DNA of 32,054 bases from an uncultured Sphingomonadales bacterium (GTDB lineage: Bacteria > Pseudomonadota > Alphaproteobacteria > Sphingomonadales > Sphingomonadaceae): assembly GCA_903834285.1 (NCBI GenBank), contig CAILIO010000399.1, positions 1 through 32,054 of the forward strand, given 5' to 3'. A program made the position numbers and the translations under genes. Numbering within the stretch: the first letter of the stretch is position 1; each line of letters starts with the position of its first letter. Shown here in pieces: positions 16,359 to 25,742 of the stretch. Below the pieces are notes generated by a model. The model worked only from the letters and a program-made list of their open reading frames with translations. It was not told the DNA's origin and made no database searches.

Positions 16359-17864
16359 TCACAGTGTCTGTTTGCGGAACAGGATGCGGTCTTCCGGCCC
16401 GAAGCCGCGCCGCCAGATCACGGCGCCGTAAACGCCCAGAATCGCGGGGATGCCGATGGCGAGCTCGACCCATTCGGGCATGAGCTTCATGAGTGCGCCG
16501 ACCAGCACGGCCGGCGCCGCTGCCCAGAGCAGCGGCCAGCGCCAGTTGCTGATCCGCTCGCCGAGCAGGCTGCCCAGCAGCAGCGACTTGGCGAGCGACG
16601 CGCAGGCCAGCGAAATCGCGAGCGCCGCTGCCGCGCCCGCCGCCTGCACCAGCGGATCGAGCCCGGCCCGCTGCGCCGCCAGCATGAAGCCCACGGTCAG
16701 CCCTGCCTGCAACGCGATCGTGCCGAGGCTGATCCACAGATTGCGCATCCGCGCGATGTAGATCAGCGCCGCCTCGCTCACGACGGCGGTGGCGGCGGCC
16801 ACTTCGGCGGCGAGCAGCAGCGCCAGTGCCGCCGTCCCCGCGACGAAGCCGGGGCCGACGAGCCCCATCACCGCCGCGCCGGGAATGCCCAGCGCCAGCG
16901 CCACCCCGGCCTGTGCCGCGATGATCCAGAAGCCCACCTGGCACACCTGCCGCGCGACCGCAGGGAAGTTTCCGCTTTGCAGGTTGCGCGTGATCACGGG
17001 GCCGAGGATCGGCTCGAAGCTGGTCTTGAGCTTCTGCGGCAAGGTCGCGACTTGCTGCGCGACGTAATAAATGCCCACGACCGCAGGCGGTGCCTGAAAC
17101 ACGCCGAGCAGAAACAGATCGAGCTTGCGCGTACCCCATTCGACCGCGTCCGCGCCGGCCAGCGGCAGGTTGCCATTCGCCAGCCGCAAGAGATCCATCG
17201 GGCGCGGCGACCACTGGCGCGGCAGGCCGTAGCTTTTGAGCAGCGGCACGAAGGCCGTCAGCGTCGCCGCAAAGATCGAGGCGACATAGGCGAGGATCAG
17301 CCCGGATTCGCGGATCGGCAGGAACGCGACGCCGACCAGCCAGACGAGGCCTGCCACGATGGAGAGCGTCCACGGCTCGACCACCGAACGCGCGCGCACC
17401 GTGGCGCCGACATCGAACCGGTAGGCAAGGGCGGCGAGCGCGATATCGCCGAGCGCGAGCGGCACGATGGTGAGCGGCAGCAGGCGTTGCAGATGGGTGA
17501 AGTGCCCGCTCGGGAACATCGGCGCGGGAAAGGCGTAGAGCAGCACCGCGAAGAGTGCCGAAACGAAGCCCGAGAGCAGCAGAGCATCGGCCACCACTTC
17601 AGCGCCGTCGCGGTCGTCGCTGGCAAGCTGCTGCGCAAGGCCGCGCTTCTGGCCGAGCGTGGCAAGCTGTGCGGCGAGCTCCACTGCAATCGTCGCCGAA
17701 GCGAAGCGACCGAGATCTTCCGCCCCATAGAGCCGCCCGGCGATGAACAGGAACGGGATGCGCGCGGCAAGCCGCAGCAGGAAACCAAGGAAATTGGTCC
17801 TCCCACCCTTGGCGAGCGCAGCGATGTCCTCCTGTTCGGCGGAAAGATGCGCGCCCTCAACCAA
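16359..17864 (-). CDS. Polysaccharide or lipid flippase, MOP superfamily (Wzx/oligosaccharide flippase-like)
   Basis: A 501-residue integral inner-membrane protein with about 12 to 14 hydrophobic helices, of the multidrug/oligosaccharidyl-lipid/polysaccharide exporter type. It likely moves lipid-linked sugars across the inner membrane. I see FLFIAGRLYGAEDLGRFA and GIYYVAQQVATLPQKLKTSFEPIL, both usual in Wzx-like proteins; the substrate cannot be named and no glycosyltransferase is adjacent. I chose the TTG at 17864: GGAGG lies six bases upstream and the protein then begins with a polar [11 protein letters not shown] before the first helix. The upstream open frame only shadows gpsA. The start overlaps the gpsA stop by eight bases, so translation is coupled to gpsA. 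Confidence 0.8.
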   Translation of the reverse strand: MVEGAHLSAEQEDIAALAKGGRTNFLGFLLRLAARIPFLFIAGRLYGAEDLGRFASATIAVELAAQLATLGQKRGLAQQLASDDRDGAEVVADALLLSGFVSALFAVLLYAFPAPMFPSGHFTHLQRLLPLTIVPLALGDIALAALAYRFDVGATVRARSVVEPWTLSIVAGLVWLVGVAFLPIRESGLILAYVASIFAATLTAFVPLLKSYGLPRQWSPRPMDLLRLANGNLPLAGADAVEWGTRKLDLFLLGVFQAPPAVVGIYYVAQQVATLPQKLKTSFEPILGPVITRNLQSGNFPAVARQVCQVGFWIIAAQAGVALALGIPGAAVMGLVGPGFVAGTAALALLLAAEVAAATAVVSEAALIYIARMRNLWISLGTIALQAGLTVGFMLAAQRAGLDPLVQAAGAAAALAISLACASLAKSLLLGSLLGERISNWRWPLLWAAAPAVLVGALMKLMPEWVELAIGIPAILGVYGAVIWRRGFGPEDRILFRKQTL

Positions 17865-18870
17865 GCGGCGCCTCCGCACGCAGTGGGCGGGACAGCAGCT
17901 GGGCAACAAGTGCGCGCGGCGAAACATGGCCATCGAGCAGCGCGGCGACGCCTTCGGCAATCGGCATGGCGATACCGCGCGCCCGGGCAAGGCTTGCCAG
18001 CACCGGCGCAGTGAAAGCGCCCTCGGCCACGGTGCTGCGCTCCGCCAGCAGGGCAGCCGCGCCGCCCGTCCTGTCACCCTCGGCGCCGAGCGCCATGCCG
18101 AGTGCGAAGTTGCGGCTATCGGAGGAAGAGCACGTGAGCACCAAGTCGCCGAGCCCGGAAAGCCCGGCGAGCGTCTCCGCTTCCGCGCCCATGGCAAGGC
18201 CGAGGCGCTGCATTTCGGCAAAGCCCCGGCTGATCAGCGCCGCGCGGGCATTGGCGCCGAGCCCAAGCCCCTCGACCACCCCGCAGGCAATCGCGAGCAC
18301 GTTCTTGACGGCGCCGCCGATGGAGGCGCCGATCACGTCCGCCGAATAATAGGGCCGGAACGCCGGCCGCGCGATGACCGGCGCCAGCCTTGCCCACTGC
18401 GCTTCGCCGCCCGCGCAGGCGAGCGTGACGGCTGTGGGCAGCCCGCCCGCCACTTCATGCGCAAAAGTCGGACCGGACAGCACTGCAAGCGCGGCACCAG
18501 GCGCGGCGGCGGCGGCCACGTCGCTCATCAGGCGGCCGGTGCCCTGCTCGATGCCCTTGGCGCAGAGCACGACGTCCGACCCTTGCGGTGCGAGCTGACC
18601 CAGCACCGCGCCAAGATGCTGCGCCGGTGTCACCAGCAGCAAGACCGGCAGCGCGGCGAGATCGGCAAGCTCGCCCGTCGCGCGGATCGCCGGATGCAGC
18701 TCCGAGCCCGGGAGGAAGCGTGGATTGCGATGGGCGGTGTTCACCGCCTCGACCACATCGGCCTCGCGCGCCCAGAGAAGGACGGCGCGGCCGTCGCTGG
18801 CGAGCATCTGCGCGAGCGCGGTGCCCCATGCGCCGCCGCCCACAACACCCACCTGATGTGCCGCGCTCAC
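17857..18870 (-). CDS. gpsA: Glycerol-3-phosphate dehydrogenase [NAD(P)+]
   Basis: Cytoplasmic enzyme reducing dihydroxyacetone phosphate to sn-glycerol-3-phosphate, the backbone of phospholipids. The protein is 337 residues, typical length. The nucleotide-binding loop is [13 protein letters not shown] (GGGAWG at 11-16), with VLCAKGIEQ (Lys105) and [13 protein letters not shown] (Lys189, the expected catalytic lysine) and [13 protein letters not shown] in the C-terminal helical domain. The start is a GTG at 18870 that overlaps the tsaD stop (GTGA), so it is translated after tsaD. The flippase gene overlaps its end. The tsaD-gpsA pair divergent from hemC is a common alphaproteobacterial arrangement. 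Confidence 0.96.
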   Translation of the reverse strand: MSAAHQVGVVGGGAWGTALAQMLASDGRAVLLWAREADVVEAVNTAHRNPRFLPGSELHPAIRATGELADLAALPVLLLVTPAQHLGAVLGQLAPQGSDVVLCAKGIEQGTGRLMSDVAAAAAPGAALAVLSGPTFAHEVAGGLPTAVTLACAGGEAQWARLAPVIARPAFRPYYSADVIGASIGGAVKNVLAIACGVVEGLGLGANARAALISRGFAEMQRLGLAMGAEAETLAGLSGLGDLVLTCSSSDSRNFALGMALGAEGDRTGGAAALLAERSTVAEGAFTAPVLASLARARGIAMPIAEGVAALLDGHVSPRALVAQLLSRPLRAEAPLG

Positions 18871-19916
18871 GCCTTCACCCCCGCGCCGCGCACCGGCTCG
18901 GCGTCAGGATCGAGCGGCCAGCGCGGGCGGGCCACGACGTCGAGCGGATCGGTGAGCCCGGCAGCGAGGCGTTCGGCCCCGGCCCAGCCGATCATCGCGG
19001 CATTGTCGGTACAGAGCTTGGGCGGCGGGGCGACGAGCGGGAGGCCGGCCTCCTCCGCCAGCCCAGTCAGCGCGGTGCGCAAGGCGGCGTTGGCCGCGAC
19101 CCCGCCCGCCACGACCAGCGCGGAGACCGGCCCCGCAGCGGAGAGCGCGCGGCGGGTGCGGTCGATCACGCAGTCGATTGCGGCCTGCTGGAACGAGGCG
19201 GAAATATCCGCCGCGCGGTGGATGCCGGCATCGTGCGCGCGCATGACCGCGCTCTTGAGGCCGGCGAAGGAGAAATGCGGTTCGGCGCTGCCTAGCAGCG
19301 GGCGCGGCAGCGGGACGGCTTTCGCATCGCCCTCGCGCGCCATGCACTCCACCGCCGGACCGCCGGGGAAACCAAGCCCGAGGATCTTGGCGGTCTTGTC
19401 GAAAGCCTCGCCCAGCGCGTCGTCGATGGTCGTGGCGAGGCGGCGATACTGGCCGAGGCCGCGCACTTCGAGGATCTGGCAATGGCCGCCAGAGGCGAGC
19501 AGCAGCAGATAGGGAAACGCGAGGCCCGGCTCGGCGAGTCGCGCGGAGAGGGCGTGCCCTTCGAGGTGATTGACCGCAAGCAGCGGCTTGTCGGCCGCCA
19601 TCGCGAGCGCTTTTGCCGTGACGAGCCCGACCATCACGCCGCCGATCAGGCCCGGCCCGGCGGTGGCGGCAATCGCGTCCATGTCCGCCAAGGTCAGCCC
19701 CGCGTCGGCAAGCACCGCGCCAACCATGGGCGCGAGCGTTTCGGCATGCGCGCGCGCAGCGATTTCGGGCACGACTCCGCCATAGGGGCGGTGCTCTTCA
19801 TCCTGCGAGGCAATGCGCTGCGCGACGATGCGCGTGGCGAGCGTGGTGCCCGCCCCGTCGATCACGGCGACGGCGGTCTCGTCGCAGGAGGATTCGATGC
19901 CGAGGATCAGGGCCAT
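18867..19916 (-). CDS. tsaD: tRNA N6-adenosine threonylcarbamoyltransferase TsaD
   Basis: Transfers the threonylcarbamoyl group to A37 of tRNAs that read ANN codons, giving t6A; it works with TsaB and TsaE in the cytoplasm. The 349-residue protein starts [15 protein letters not shown], the family hallmark. The metal-binding HxxxH is His117/His121 (NHLEGHALS), followed by [11 protein letters not shown], the FAGLKSAV segment and the C-terminal [13 protein letters not shown] nucleotide-binding block. Start ATG at 19916, with AAGGGAAAG upstream. It is divergent from hemC with a 45-base gap, so the two promoters must overlap or lie in each other's gene. The end overlaps gpsA. Confidence 0.98.
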   Translation of the reverse strand: MALILGIESSCDETAVAVIDGAGTTLATRIVAQRIASQDEEHRPYGGVVPEIAARAHAETLAPMVGAVLADAGLTLADMDAIAATAGPGLIGGVMVGLVTAKALAMAADKPLLAVNHLEGHALSARLAEPGLAFPYLLLLASGGHCQILEVRGLGQYRRLATTIDDALGEAFDKTAKILGLGFPGGPAVECMAREGDAKAVPLPRPLLGSAEPHFSFAGLKSAVMRAHDAGIHRAADISASFQQAAIDCVIDRTRRALSAAGPVSALVVAGGVAANAALRTALTGLAEEAGLPLVAPPPKLCTDNAAMIGWAGAERLAAGLTDPLDVVARPRWPLDPDAEPVRGAGVKA

Positions 19917-19961
19917 GGGAGACTTTCCCTTAGAGACATTCCCCGTTACGGCAAGTCGCGC

Positions 19962-20930
19962 ATGAACACGTCCGCACCGCCCTCGTCGCCGCCAGCCTTG
20001 GCGCCTTCCCCCGCAAACCCGCTCAAGCTGGGTACGCGCCGCTCCCCGCTTGCCATGGCCCAGGCCGAGGAAACCCGCGCGCGGCTCTGCGCGGCGCATG
20101 GCTGGGACGAGGCCGCAGTCGAACTCGTCACCGTGGTGGCGAGCGGCGATCAGGTGCTCGATCGGCCGCTGGCCGAGATCGGCGGCAAGGCGCTCTGGAC
20201 CAAGGAACTTGACGCCTGGCTCGCCGATGGCAGCATCGATTTTGCAGTCCATTCGATGAAGGACGTCGAAACCGAACGCCCCGCATCGCTGATGATCGCC
20301 GCCGTGCTGCCGCGCGAAGATGTGCGCGATGTGCTGGTTGGCGCAGACAGCGTGGCCGCCATTCCCGCCGGCGCACGCGTCGGCACCAGCGCCCCGCGCC
20401 GCGCAGCGCAGATGCTCCACGCTCGGCCCGATCTGACCGTCGTCGGCTTTCGCGGCAATGTCGCGACGCGGCTCGGCAAGCTTGAAGCGGGCGAGGCTGA
20501 CGTGACGCTGCTGGCCGCCGCTGGCCTCAACCGCCTCGGCCAGAACGGCATCGGCAGCGCGCTGCCTGCGGACATCTGGCTGCCTGCCCCGGCGCAAGGC
20601 GCGATCGGCATCGAATGCCTTGCCGCGCGCGCCGACCTTGTCGCGCTGCTGGATGCGATCGACCACAAGCCGAGCCACGATGCCGTCATGGCCGAGCGCG
20701 CGTTGCTGCGTGGGCTTGGCGGCACATGCCACAGCCCCATCGCGCTGCTCACCACCGCGGAGGGCGCGATGCTGACCTTGCGCGCCGCGCTGTTCAGCCC
20801 CGATGGCACCGAGCGCGTGGAAGCCAGCGCCACGTTCCCGGCCGGCGACAGCGAAGGCCCTGCCGCCTTGGCACACACGCTTCTCACCAGCGCGCCTGAG
20901 GCAATTCGCCGCCACTTTACCGGCAGTTGA
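19962..20930 (+). CDS. hemC: Porphobilinogen deaminase (hydroxymethylbilane synthase)
   Basis: Joins four porphobilinogen molecules into hydroxymethylbilane in heme, siroheme, chlorophyll and cobalamin synthesis. The protein is 322 residues. [15 protein letters not shown] opens the enzyme; HSMKDVE (Asp101) carries the catalytic Asp; Cys256 in LGGTCHSPI is the attachment point of the dipyrromethane cofactor. An N-terminal Pro/Ser/Ala-rich stretch of about 20 residues precedes the core. The ATG at 19962 has only a weak ribosome site. hemD follows after 11 bases. Confidence 0.97.
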   Translation: MNTSAPPSSPPALAPSPANPLKLGTRRSPLAMAQAEETRARLCAAHGWDEAAVELVTVVASGDQVLDRPLAEIGGKALWTKELDAWLADGSIDFAVHSMKDVETERPASLMIAAVLPREDVRDVLVGADSVAAIPAGARVGTSAPRRAAQMLHARPDLTVVGFRGNVATRLGKLEAGEADVTLLAAAGLNRLGQNGIGSALPADIWLPAPAQGAIGIECLAARADLVALLDAIDHKPSHDAVMAERALLRGLGGTCHSPIALLTTAEGAMLTLRAALFSPDGTERVEASATFPAGDSEGPAALAHTLLTSAPEAIRRHFTGS

Positions 20931-20941
20931 GGCCGCCGGGC

Positions 20942-21634
20942 ATGCCCCCGGTCCTGGTCATCCGCCCCGAACCGGGCAATGCCGCCACGGTCGCGGCTGC
21001 GCAGGCGCTTGGCCTCGACGCGCGCGGCTTCCCGTTGTTCGACATGGCCGCAACGCCATGGTCCGTGCCCGATCCCGCCCCCTACCGCGCGCTGCTCGCC
21101 GGGAGCGCCAATGTGTTTCGCTTGGGCGGTGCAGGCCTTGCGCGGCTGACCGGCCTGCCCGTCCACGCCGTCGGCGCCGTCACGGCGGAAGCGGCTCGCA
21201 GTGGGGGCTTTGCGGTCGAGGTCATTGGCGAGGGCGGGTTGCAACCCATGGCCTTGGCGCTGCCTCCGGGGCGCTACTTGCGCCTCGCCGGGGAAAAGCG
21301 CGTGCCGCTCGCGCTGCCCGAGGGCGTTGAGGTCGATGACGTGGTGGTCTATGCCGCCGCCGGCCTGCCGATGCCGCGAGCGCTCGTAGAAGCTCTGGCT
21401 GGCCCCGCCATCGTGCTGCTCCACTCGGGCGAGGCGGCCGCCCATTTCGCCGCAGAATCAGCCCGGGCTGGCGTGATGCGTGCGCATATCGCGCTGGGCT
21501 GCCTTGCACCGCGAATCGGGTTAATGGCGGGTGAAGGCTGGCAATCTCTTGAAATTGCTGCAACACGTAGCGATCAAGCAGTGCTGGCACTCGCCGTTCA
21601 AATGTGCGAGAAAGTGTCACCAAGAGGACACTAA
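20942..21634 (+). CDS. hemD: Uroporphyrinogen-III synthase
   Basis: Cyclises hydroxymethylbilane with inversion of ring D. The family has little sequence conservation; the call rests on position directly after hemC and on family features: a [10 protein letters not shown] start (residues 4-13), a Rossmann-like alternation of strands and helices across 230 residues, [12 protein letters not shown] and a [14 protein letters not shown] segment near residue 160. Two starts are possible: TTG at 20927, inside the hemC stop, or ATG at 20942. I prefer the ATG, because GAGG lies nine bases before it and the extra residues RPPG match nothing typical. The mitofilin-like gene follows after 18 bases. Confidence 0.9.
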   Translation: MPPVLVIRPEPGNAATVAAAQALGLDARGFPLFDMAATPWSVPDPAPYRALLAGSANVFRLGGAGLARLTGLPVHAVGAVTAEAARSGGFAVEVIGEGGLQPMALALPPGRYLRLAGEKRVPLALPEGVEVDDVVVYAAAGLPMPRALVEALAGPAIVLLHSGEAAAHFAAESARAGVMRAHIALGCLAPRIGLMAGEGWQSLEIAATRSDQAVLALAVQMCEKVSPRGH

Positions 21635-21652
21635 CAACTGAAAAATGATCCT

Positions 21653-22552
21653 ATGCAGGACATGACCTTTGGTTCGCCCCTAGCCCTGCAACGCAACCGG
21701 ACCGGTCGCGGGCGGGCCGTGCTGACTGCTCTCTTCATCCTTGCGGTCCTGGCCGGCGGTGTCTGGTACGGTTGGCAAACCGGCTGGCTGCAATTGCGCG
21801 TGTCGGGCCTCCCTGCCATTCCGGCGCCGTCCCCCTCGGCCTCGATGTCGCAGGCTGCCGCGCAGACCACCGCCAATCTTGCCGCTACCGACGCGGCGCT
21901 CACTGCCGCTGCCGCCAAGGTCTCCGCGCTCGAACAGCGTCTCGCCGAGCTCAACCAGCAGGCCGTGGCCGCTGCCGGACAGGCCACGCAGGCCGAAGCG
22001 CTGCTCGTCGCGTTTGCCGCCCGCCGCGCGGTCGAGCGGGGCCAGCCACTCGGCTATCTGGAAACGCAGCTGCGCGTGCGCTTCGGCGGCACCCAGCAGG
22101 CCGCAGTCGACCGCGTGATCGCCGGGGCGCAAAAGCCGGTGACGCTCCCGCTGCTGAGCGAGACTTTCGAGAAACTGGCCCCGCAGCTGATCGGCGGCGC
22201 GAAGAGCGAAGGCACCTGGGACTGGATGACCCGGCAGTTGGGCGAGCTTTTCGTCATCCGCCACGCCGACAGCCCCTCCCCCACTGCCGAGAGCCGCGCC
22301 GAGCGCGTGCGCGAGGCCTTGGCCGGGGGCCGCATCGATGTCGCGATCGCCGAAGTGGAGCACATGCCGGGCAAGGATGCCGCGACCGAATGGCTCGCCC
22401 ATGCGCGCGATTTTGCGATGACGCAGCACGCGCTCGACCAACTCGAAACCTCCGCGCTCTCCTTCCCGCCGACGCCGCCCGTCGTGAAGCCAGCGGCGGC
22501 TGCGCCCGAGGAAGCCGCCCCTGCTGCCGAAAGTTCTGCGCCCGCCGCCTAG
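21653..22552 (+). CDS. Mitofilin/Mic60-like inner-membrane protein
   Basis: A 299-residue protein of the alphaproteobacterial mitofilin family, relatives of the mitochondrial cristae protein Mic60. Residues 22-41 form one membrane helix; 62-125 are a predicted coiled coil rich in Ala, Gln and Leu (AAAKVSALEQRLAELNQQAV); the C-terminal part, with LAGGRIDVAIAEVEHMPG and TEWLAHARDF, resembles the mitofilin signature. A low-complexity Ala/Pro/Glu tail ends the protein. Placement directly after hemC-hemD is the usual context for alphaproteobacterial Mic60. Start ATG at 21653, or Met4 at 21662. The protein is shorter than mitochondrial homologues. It shares its stop bases (CTAG, 22549-22552) with the convergent hydroxylase gene. 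Confidence 0.82.
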   Translation: MQDMTFGSPLALQRNRTGRGRAVLTALFILAVLAGGVWYGWQTGWLQLRVSGLPAIPAPSPSASMSQAAAQTTANLAATDAALTAAAAKVSALEQRLAELNQQAVAAAGQATQAEALLVAFAARRAVERGQPLGYLETQLRVRFGGTQQAAVDRVIAGAQKPVTLPLLSETFEKLAPQLIGGAKSEGTWDWMTRQLGELFVIRHADSPSPTAESRAERVREALAGGRIDVAIAEVEHMPGKDAATEWLAHARDFAMTQHALDQLETSALSFPPTPPVVKPAAAAPEEAAPAAESSAPAA

Positions 22553-23787
22553 GCCGGTTGCAGCAGGCTCGGCAGTGCACCGCTCATGCCGCGTGCTTCG
22601 TCCATGAAGAAGCGCTTGAGCGCCGGGATGCGCTGCACGCCGGCCATGCCCAGCCGCCGGATCGCCGAAGGCAAGCGCCCCGGCACGCCGAACAGCCGCG
22701 TCAGCACGTCGGTCGCCGCCGAGACCATGAAGGTATCCGCCGCGCGCCAGCGTTCGTAACGCGCGAGCACTTGCGCGTCGCCCGGATCGAGCCCGAGCCG
22801 CATCCCGTCCGTCAGCACCTCGATCAGCGCCGCGACATCGCGCAGGCCGAGGTTGAGCCCCTGCCCGGCGATCGGATGCATCCCGTGCGCGGCATCGCCC
22901 ACCAGCGCGAGCCGGTCTGAGACCATGCGCGCCGTGTGGTGGAAATTGAGCGGCCACGACGAGCGCGGCCCCATCAGCCGGACTTTGCCCAGCACATCGC
23001 CCATGCGTTCCTGCACGGCGCTCTGGAACGCGCCATCGGGCAGCGCGAGAATGCCGGGCGCGTCCTGCTCACCTACCGTCCACACCAGCGCGGAGCGGTG
23101 ATTGCCCTCCGCATCATCGAGCAGCGGCAGCAGCGCGAAGGGTCCGGCGGGGTAGAAGATTTCCCAAGCGACATTGCCGTGCGACTTGTCGTGCGCGAGG
23201 CCGACGATCATCGCGCGGTGACCATAGCTCCAGCGCGCGGGGGTGAACCCCGCCTCGTCGCGCGTCGGCGAGGCGCGGCCTTCGGCGCCCACCAGCAGAC
23301 GGCCTTTGATCACGCGGCCATCGGCGAGCGTGACGGCAACGCCGTGCGCACCGCGCTCGCGCTCCGCCACGCGCGCATTGGGCAGGAAAGTGATCAGCTC
23401 TTCCTTCGCCGCGGCAGCGTACATCGTGATGCGGAGGTCCCGGTTGGCGAACATGCGCCCCAGCGAGCCGTCACCGGGGGCGGGTTGAAAATCGATCCGC
23501 CCGGGCTTCATCCCGTCCGTCACCGCGATTGAATCGATCGGGCAACCCAGCGGCTCGAGCGCTTCGGTGAGCCCGAGATGGCTGTAGAGGTTCCAGCTCG
23601 CGGTCGAAATCGCCGAAGCGCGGCCATCGAAGCCTTCGGCAGTCTGCGCGGCGGGATCGGAATTATCGATCACACAGCTTGGGATACCCGCCTTGGCGAG
23701 GCCGATGGCCAGCGTCATGCCGACCAGCCCGCCACCCAGGATCACGATGTCAGAGGAGATCATCTGATTTTCGGGGGTCTCGCTCAC
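22549..23787 (-). CDS. FAD-dependent ubiquinone-biosynthesis hydroxylase, UbiH/UbiL type
   Basis: A 412-residue flavin monooxygenase of the UbiH/UbiF/VisC/COQ6 family, which hydroxylates the aromatic ring of ubiquinone precursors. The FAD-binding Rossmann motif is DIVILGGGLVGMTLAIGLAKAG in its core GGGLVG (18-23), with DGRASAIS for the flavin region and LVGDAAHGMHPIAGQGLNLG, the second FAD motif, near residue 290. The ring position cannot be assigned by eye, since alphaproteobacteria use UbiL, UbiM or other sets. I chose the GTG at 23787 because it overlaps the phosphatase stop (GTGA); ATG at the ENQMISS position is an alternative. The overlap ties its translation to the phosphatase gene, a functionally unrelated partner. 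Confidence 0.88.
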   Translation of the reverse strand: MSETPENQMISSDIVILGGGLVGMTLAIGLAKAGIPSCVIDNSDPAAQTAEGFDGRASAISTASWNLYSHLGLTEALEPLGCPIDSIAVTDGMKPGRIDFQPAPGDGSLGRMFANRDLRITMYAAAAKEELITFLPNARVAERERGAHGVAVTLADGRVIKGRLLVGAEGRASPTRDEAGFTPARWSYGHRAMIVGLAHDKSHGNVAWEIFYPAGPFALLPLLDDAEGNHRSALVWTVGEQDAPGILALPDGAFQSAVQERMGDVLGKVRLMGPRSSWPLNFHHTARMVSDRLALVGDAAHGMHPIAGQGLNLGLRDVAALIEVLTDGMRLGLDPGDAQVLARYERWRAADTFMVSAATDVLTRLFGVPGRLPSAIRRLGMAGVQRIPALKRFFMDEARGMSGALPSLLQPA

Positions 23788-25550
23788 TTCGTCACTCCAC
23801 ACGTCGTGCCCGGCCCAGCATCGAGATCGAGGCAGCGTCCGTCAAACGCGCCTGCCGGAACCGGAAGCCCGATGAGTGCCGCAAGCGTCGGGGCGATGTC
23901 CACCGTTTCGACCGGGCTGGGCTGCTCGAACCCGGTCATCCCCTTGCGCCAGAACAGGATCGGCACGCGGCGATCGTAGTCCCAGGGCGAACCATGCGTG
24001 GCGACAATTCCCGGCGCGGCAACCACGATCGGCACCACCCCGCGTTTGAGCATCAGCACCACATCGCCCGACAGCGGCTTGTAGAACGAGGCCTTGGCAC
24101 GGTCCATCAGCGACCAGGTTTCGGGCGAGCCGCCCGGCGCGGGCGCGGCTGCCAGCTCATCGGACGTGAACGCTGCGGCCACATCCGGATTGGCCAGAAG
24201 CTCGGCCTTGAGCGCGGCAAGCGCACGAGCCTTGTCGGCGGGGGCAAGATCGCGGCGCAGCCACAGATCGCCCGAGGCGCCTTCGGACAGCACGAGGTCC
24301 TTGGCATCGAGCCCGGTCTTCGCCGCCACCGCCGCGCTCAGCGCTTCGGGCAGCAACGCCTTGTTCACGCGGTGGGCTGCGGGCAGCGCTTGTTCGCCGA
24401 GCCGCTCGGGCAGGTCGAAACCGCCATGGTCGGCGGTGAGCACCACGGCATAATCAATGCCGCGCTGGTCAAGCGCCACGAAGAAATCGCCGAGCGCGAG
24501 ATCGAGCTGCTGGAGCTGGATGCACATCTCGCTGCCTTCGGTGCCATAGCCGTGGCCGACATAGTCCGTGGCGGAAAGGCTGACCGAAAGCACGTCGGGC
24601 GTGGCGTTCTTGCCGAGCTTGTTCTCGTCCAGCAGTTCGGTCGCCAGATCGAGCGTCGCCCGGTCAAGGCGCGGGGAGGCGCGGAAGGCCGTCTTGTCGC
24701 CCGGCGCGAGCGCAAAGCGACCTGTGCCGACCGTGAAGGCTCCGCTGCCGGCGCCGAGCCCGGCGGCGAGGCTGCTCAGCCCCGCCGCGCTGCCACCGCC
24801 CCGCAGCGGCACCGCGCGGTCCTTGCCTGCACACCAGGACGGCAATTCAAGGCCGGGCGCGCCCTGTGCCAGCACTTCGCCGAGCGCCTTGTTTTCGTTC
24901 ACGGCAGCCGGGGTCAGCGCGCGCCCATCGAGCGAGGTGAACCCTGCGCCTTTCCACCAGTAGACGCTGTCGATCACATGGCCGCCCATCATCAGCGCGG
25001 CGCGGTCCTTGCCCGAAACCGCGACGTTGCGGCTGGTGGGCCACAGCGCCTTGATCCGCTCGCCGAGCGTGGGGACGAGGAGGTGGCCGACCGAGGCGAC
25101 ATAGTCCTTGGGGTCAGCCGCGGCCTTGGTCTCGTCCTCGGCGCAATAGACCACCTTCTTGGCCCGTGCGACCGACTGGTCGATCCAGGTATTGGCGATG
25201 ATCCCGGTGCGCGCGGGGTGCACGCCCGTGAGGATCGTGGAGTGGCCGGGGCAGGTCTCGGTCGCGGCATGGCTCTGGTAGCCTGCCGGAAACACCGCGC
25301 CCGAGGCGAGCCGCGCGAGGCCGCCGGTAAAGTGCGAGCGATATTGCGCGAAGAGATCGGCGGAGAACTGGTCGATCGCAATCGCCACGATCAGCTTGGG
25401 CGCATTGGGTGCAGGCTGGACGGCGGGGGCAGGCTGAGCTTTGGGTGCGGGCTTTGCGGCAGGACGGGCGATGCCCACCGGCGGCAGCGCCATCACGGCG
25501 GCGAGCGCGGCGGCCCCCAGAGCGATGGAGCGGAACTTGCGAAGCGCCAT
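23784..25550 (-). CDS. Secreted alkaline phosphatase, PhoK-like
   Basis: A 588-residue exported phosphatase of the nucleotide pyrophosphatase/phosphodiesterase-like branch, close to sphingomonad PhoK. Residues 1-29 form a Sec signal (RKFRSIALGAAALAAVM, cleavage near ALPPVGIA-RP), followed by a Pro/Ala-rich linker to residue 50. The metal site and nucleophile are visible with the family spacing: Asp60 (IAIDQFS), Thr98 nucleophile (ATETCPGHS), Asp329 and His333 (ATDYVGHG), Asp374 and His375 (TADHGGF) and His519 (ATHGSPWDYD). It would release phosphate from phosphomonoesters in the periplasm or outside. The ribosome site GAGGAAGG lies nine bases before the ATG. I see no clear Pho box in the 192-base gap to the DsbD-like gene. 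Its stop overlaps the hydroxylase start. Confidence 0.92.
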   Translation of the reverse strand: MALRKFRSIALGAAALAAVMALPPVGIARPAAKPAPKAQPAPAVQPAPNAPKLIVAIAIDQFSADLFAQYRSHFTGGLARLASGAVFPAGYQSHAATETCPGHSTILTGVHPARTGIIANTWIDQSVARAKKVVYCAEDETKAAADPKDYVASVGHLLVPTLGERIKALWPTSRNVAVSGKDRAALMMGGHVIDSVYWWKGAGFTSLDGRALTPAAVNENKALGEVLAQGAPGLELPSWCAGKDRAVPLRGGGSAAGLSSLAAGLGAGSGAFTVGTGRFALAPGDKTAFRASPRLDRATLDLATELLDENKLGKNATPDVLSVSLSATDYVGHGYGTEGSEMCIQLQQLDLALGDFFVALDQRGIDYAVVLTADHGGFDLPERLGEQALPAAHRVNKALLPEALSAAVAAKTGLDAKDLVLSEGASGDLWLRRDLAPADKARALAALKAELLANPDVAAAFTSDELAAAPAPGGSPETWSLMDRAKASFYKPLSGDVVLMLKRGVVPIVVAAPGIVATHGSPWDYDRRVPILFWRKGMTGFEQPSPVETVDIAPTLAALIGLPVPAGAFDGRCLDLDAGPGTTCGVTK

Positions 25551-25742
25551 ATGGGTAACCTTCCTCGATACTTGTCCGAACTGGACTCGCCTGCCTCGGG
25601 TCGGCCTGCTCCGGTGCGGTCCGCTGCGTGATGGCCCCGGCAGCGGACGCGCGCAAGGGGGTGCGCGAGGCTCTCTGCACCCAGAGGCAACGCGCGCGGA
25701 GGGGCCTGCGGGCAGGTGGCCAAAGCGATCCTGGTGGGATAG

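Noticed and set aside
19917..20915. Minus-strand extension that would fuse about 330 residues in front of TsaD
   Set aside because: The extension is antisense to hemC; TsaD starts normally at [10 protein letters not shown] with a ribosome site.
25551..25742. Pho box or other operator between the phosphatase and DsbD-like genes
   Set aside because: No CTGTCAT-type repeats or convincing palindrome found by eye.
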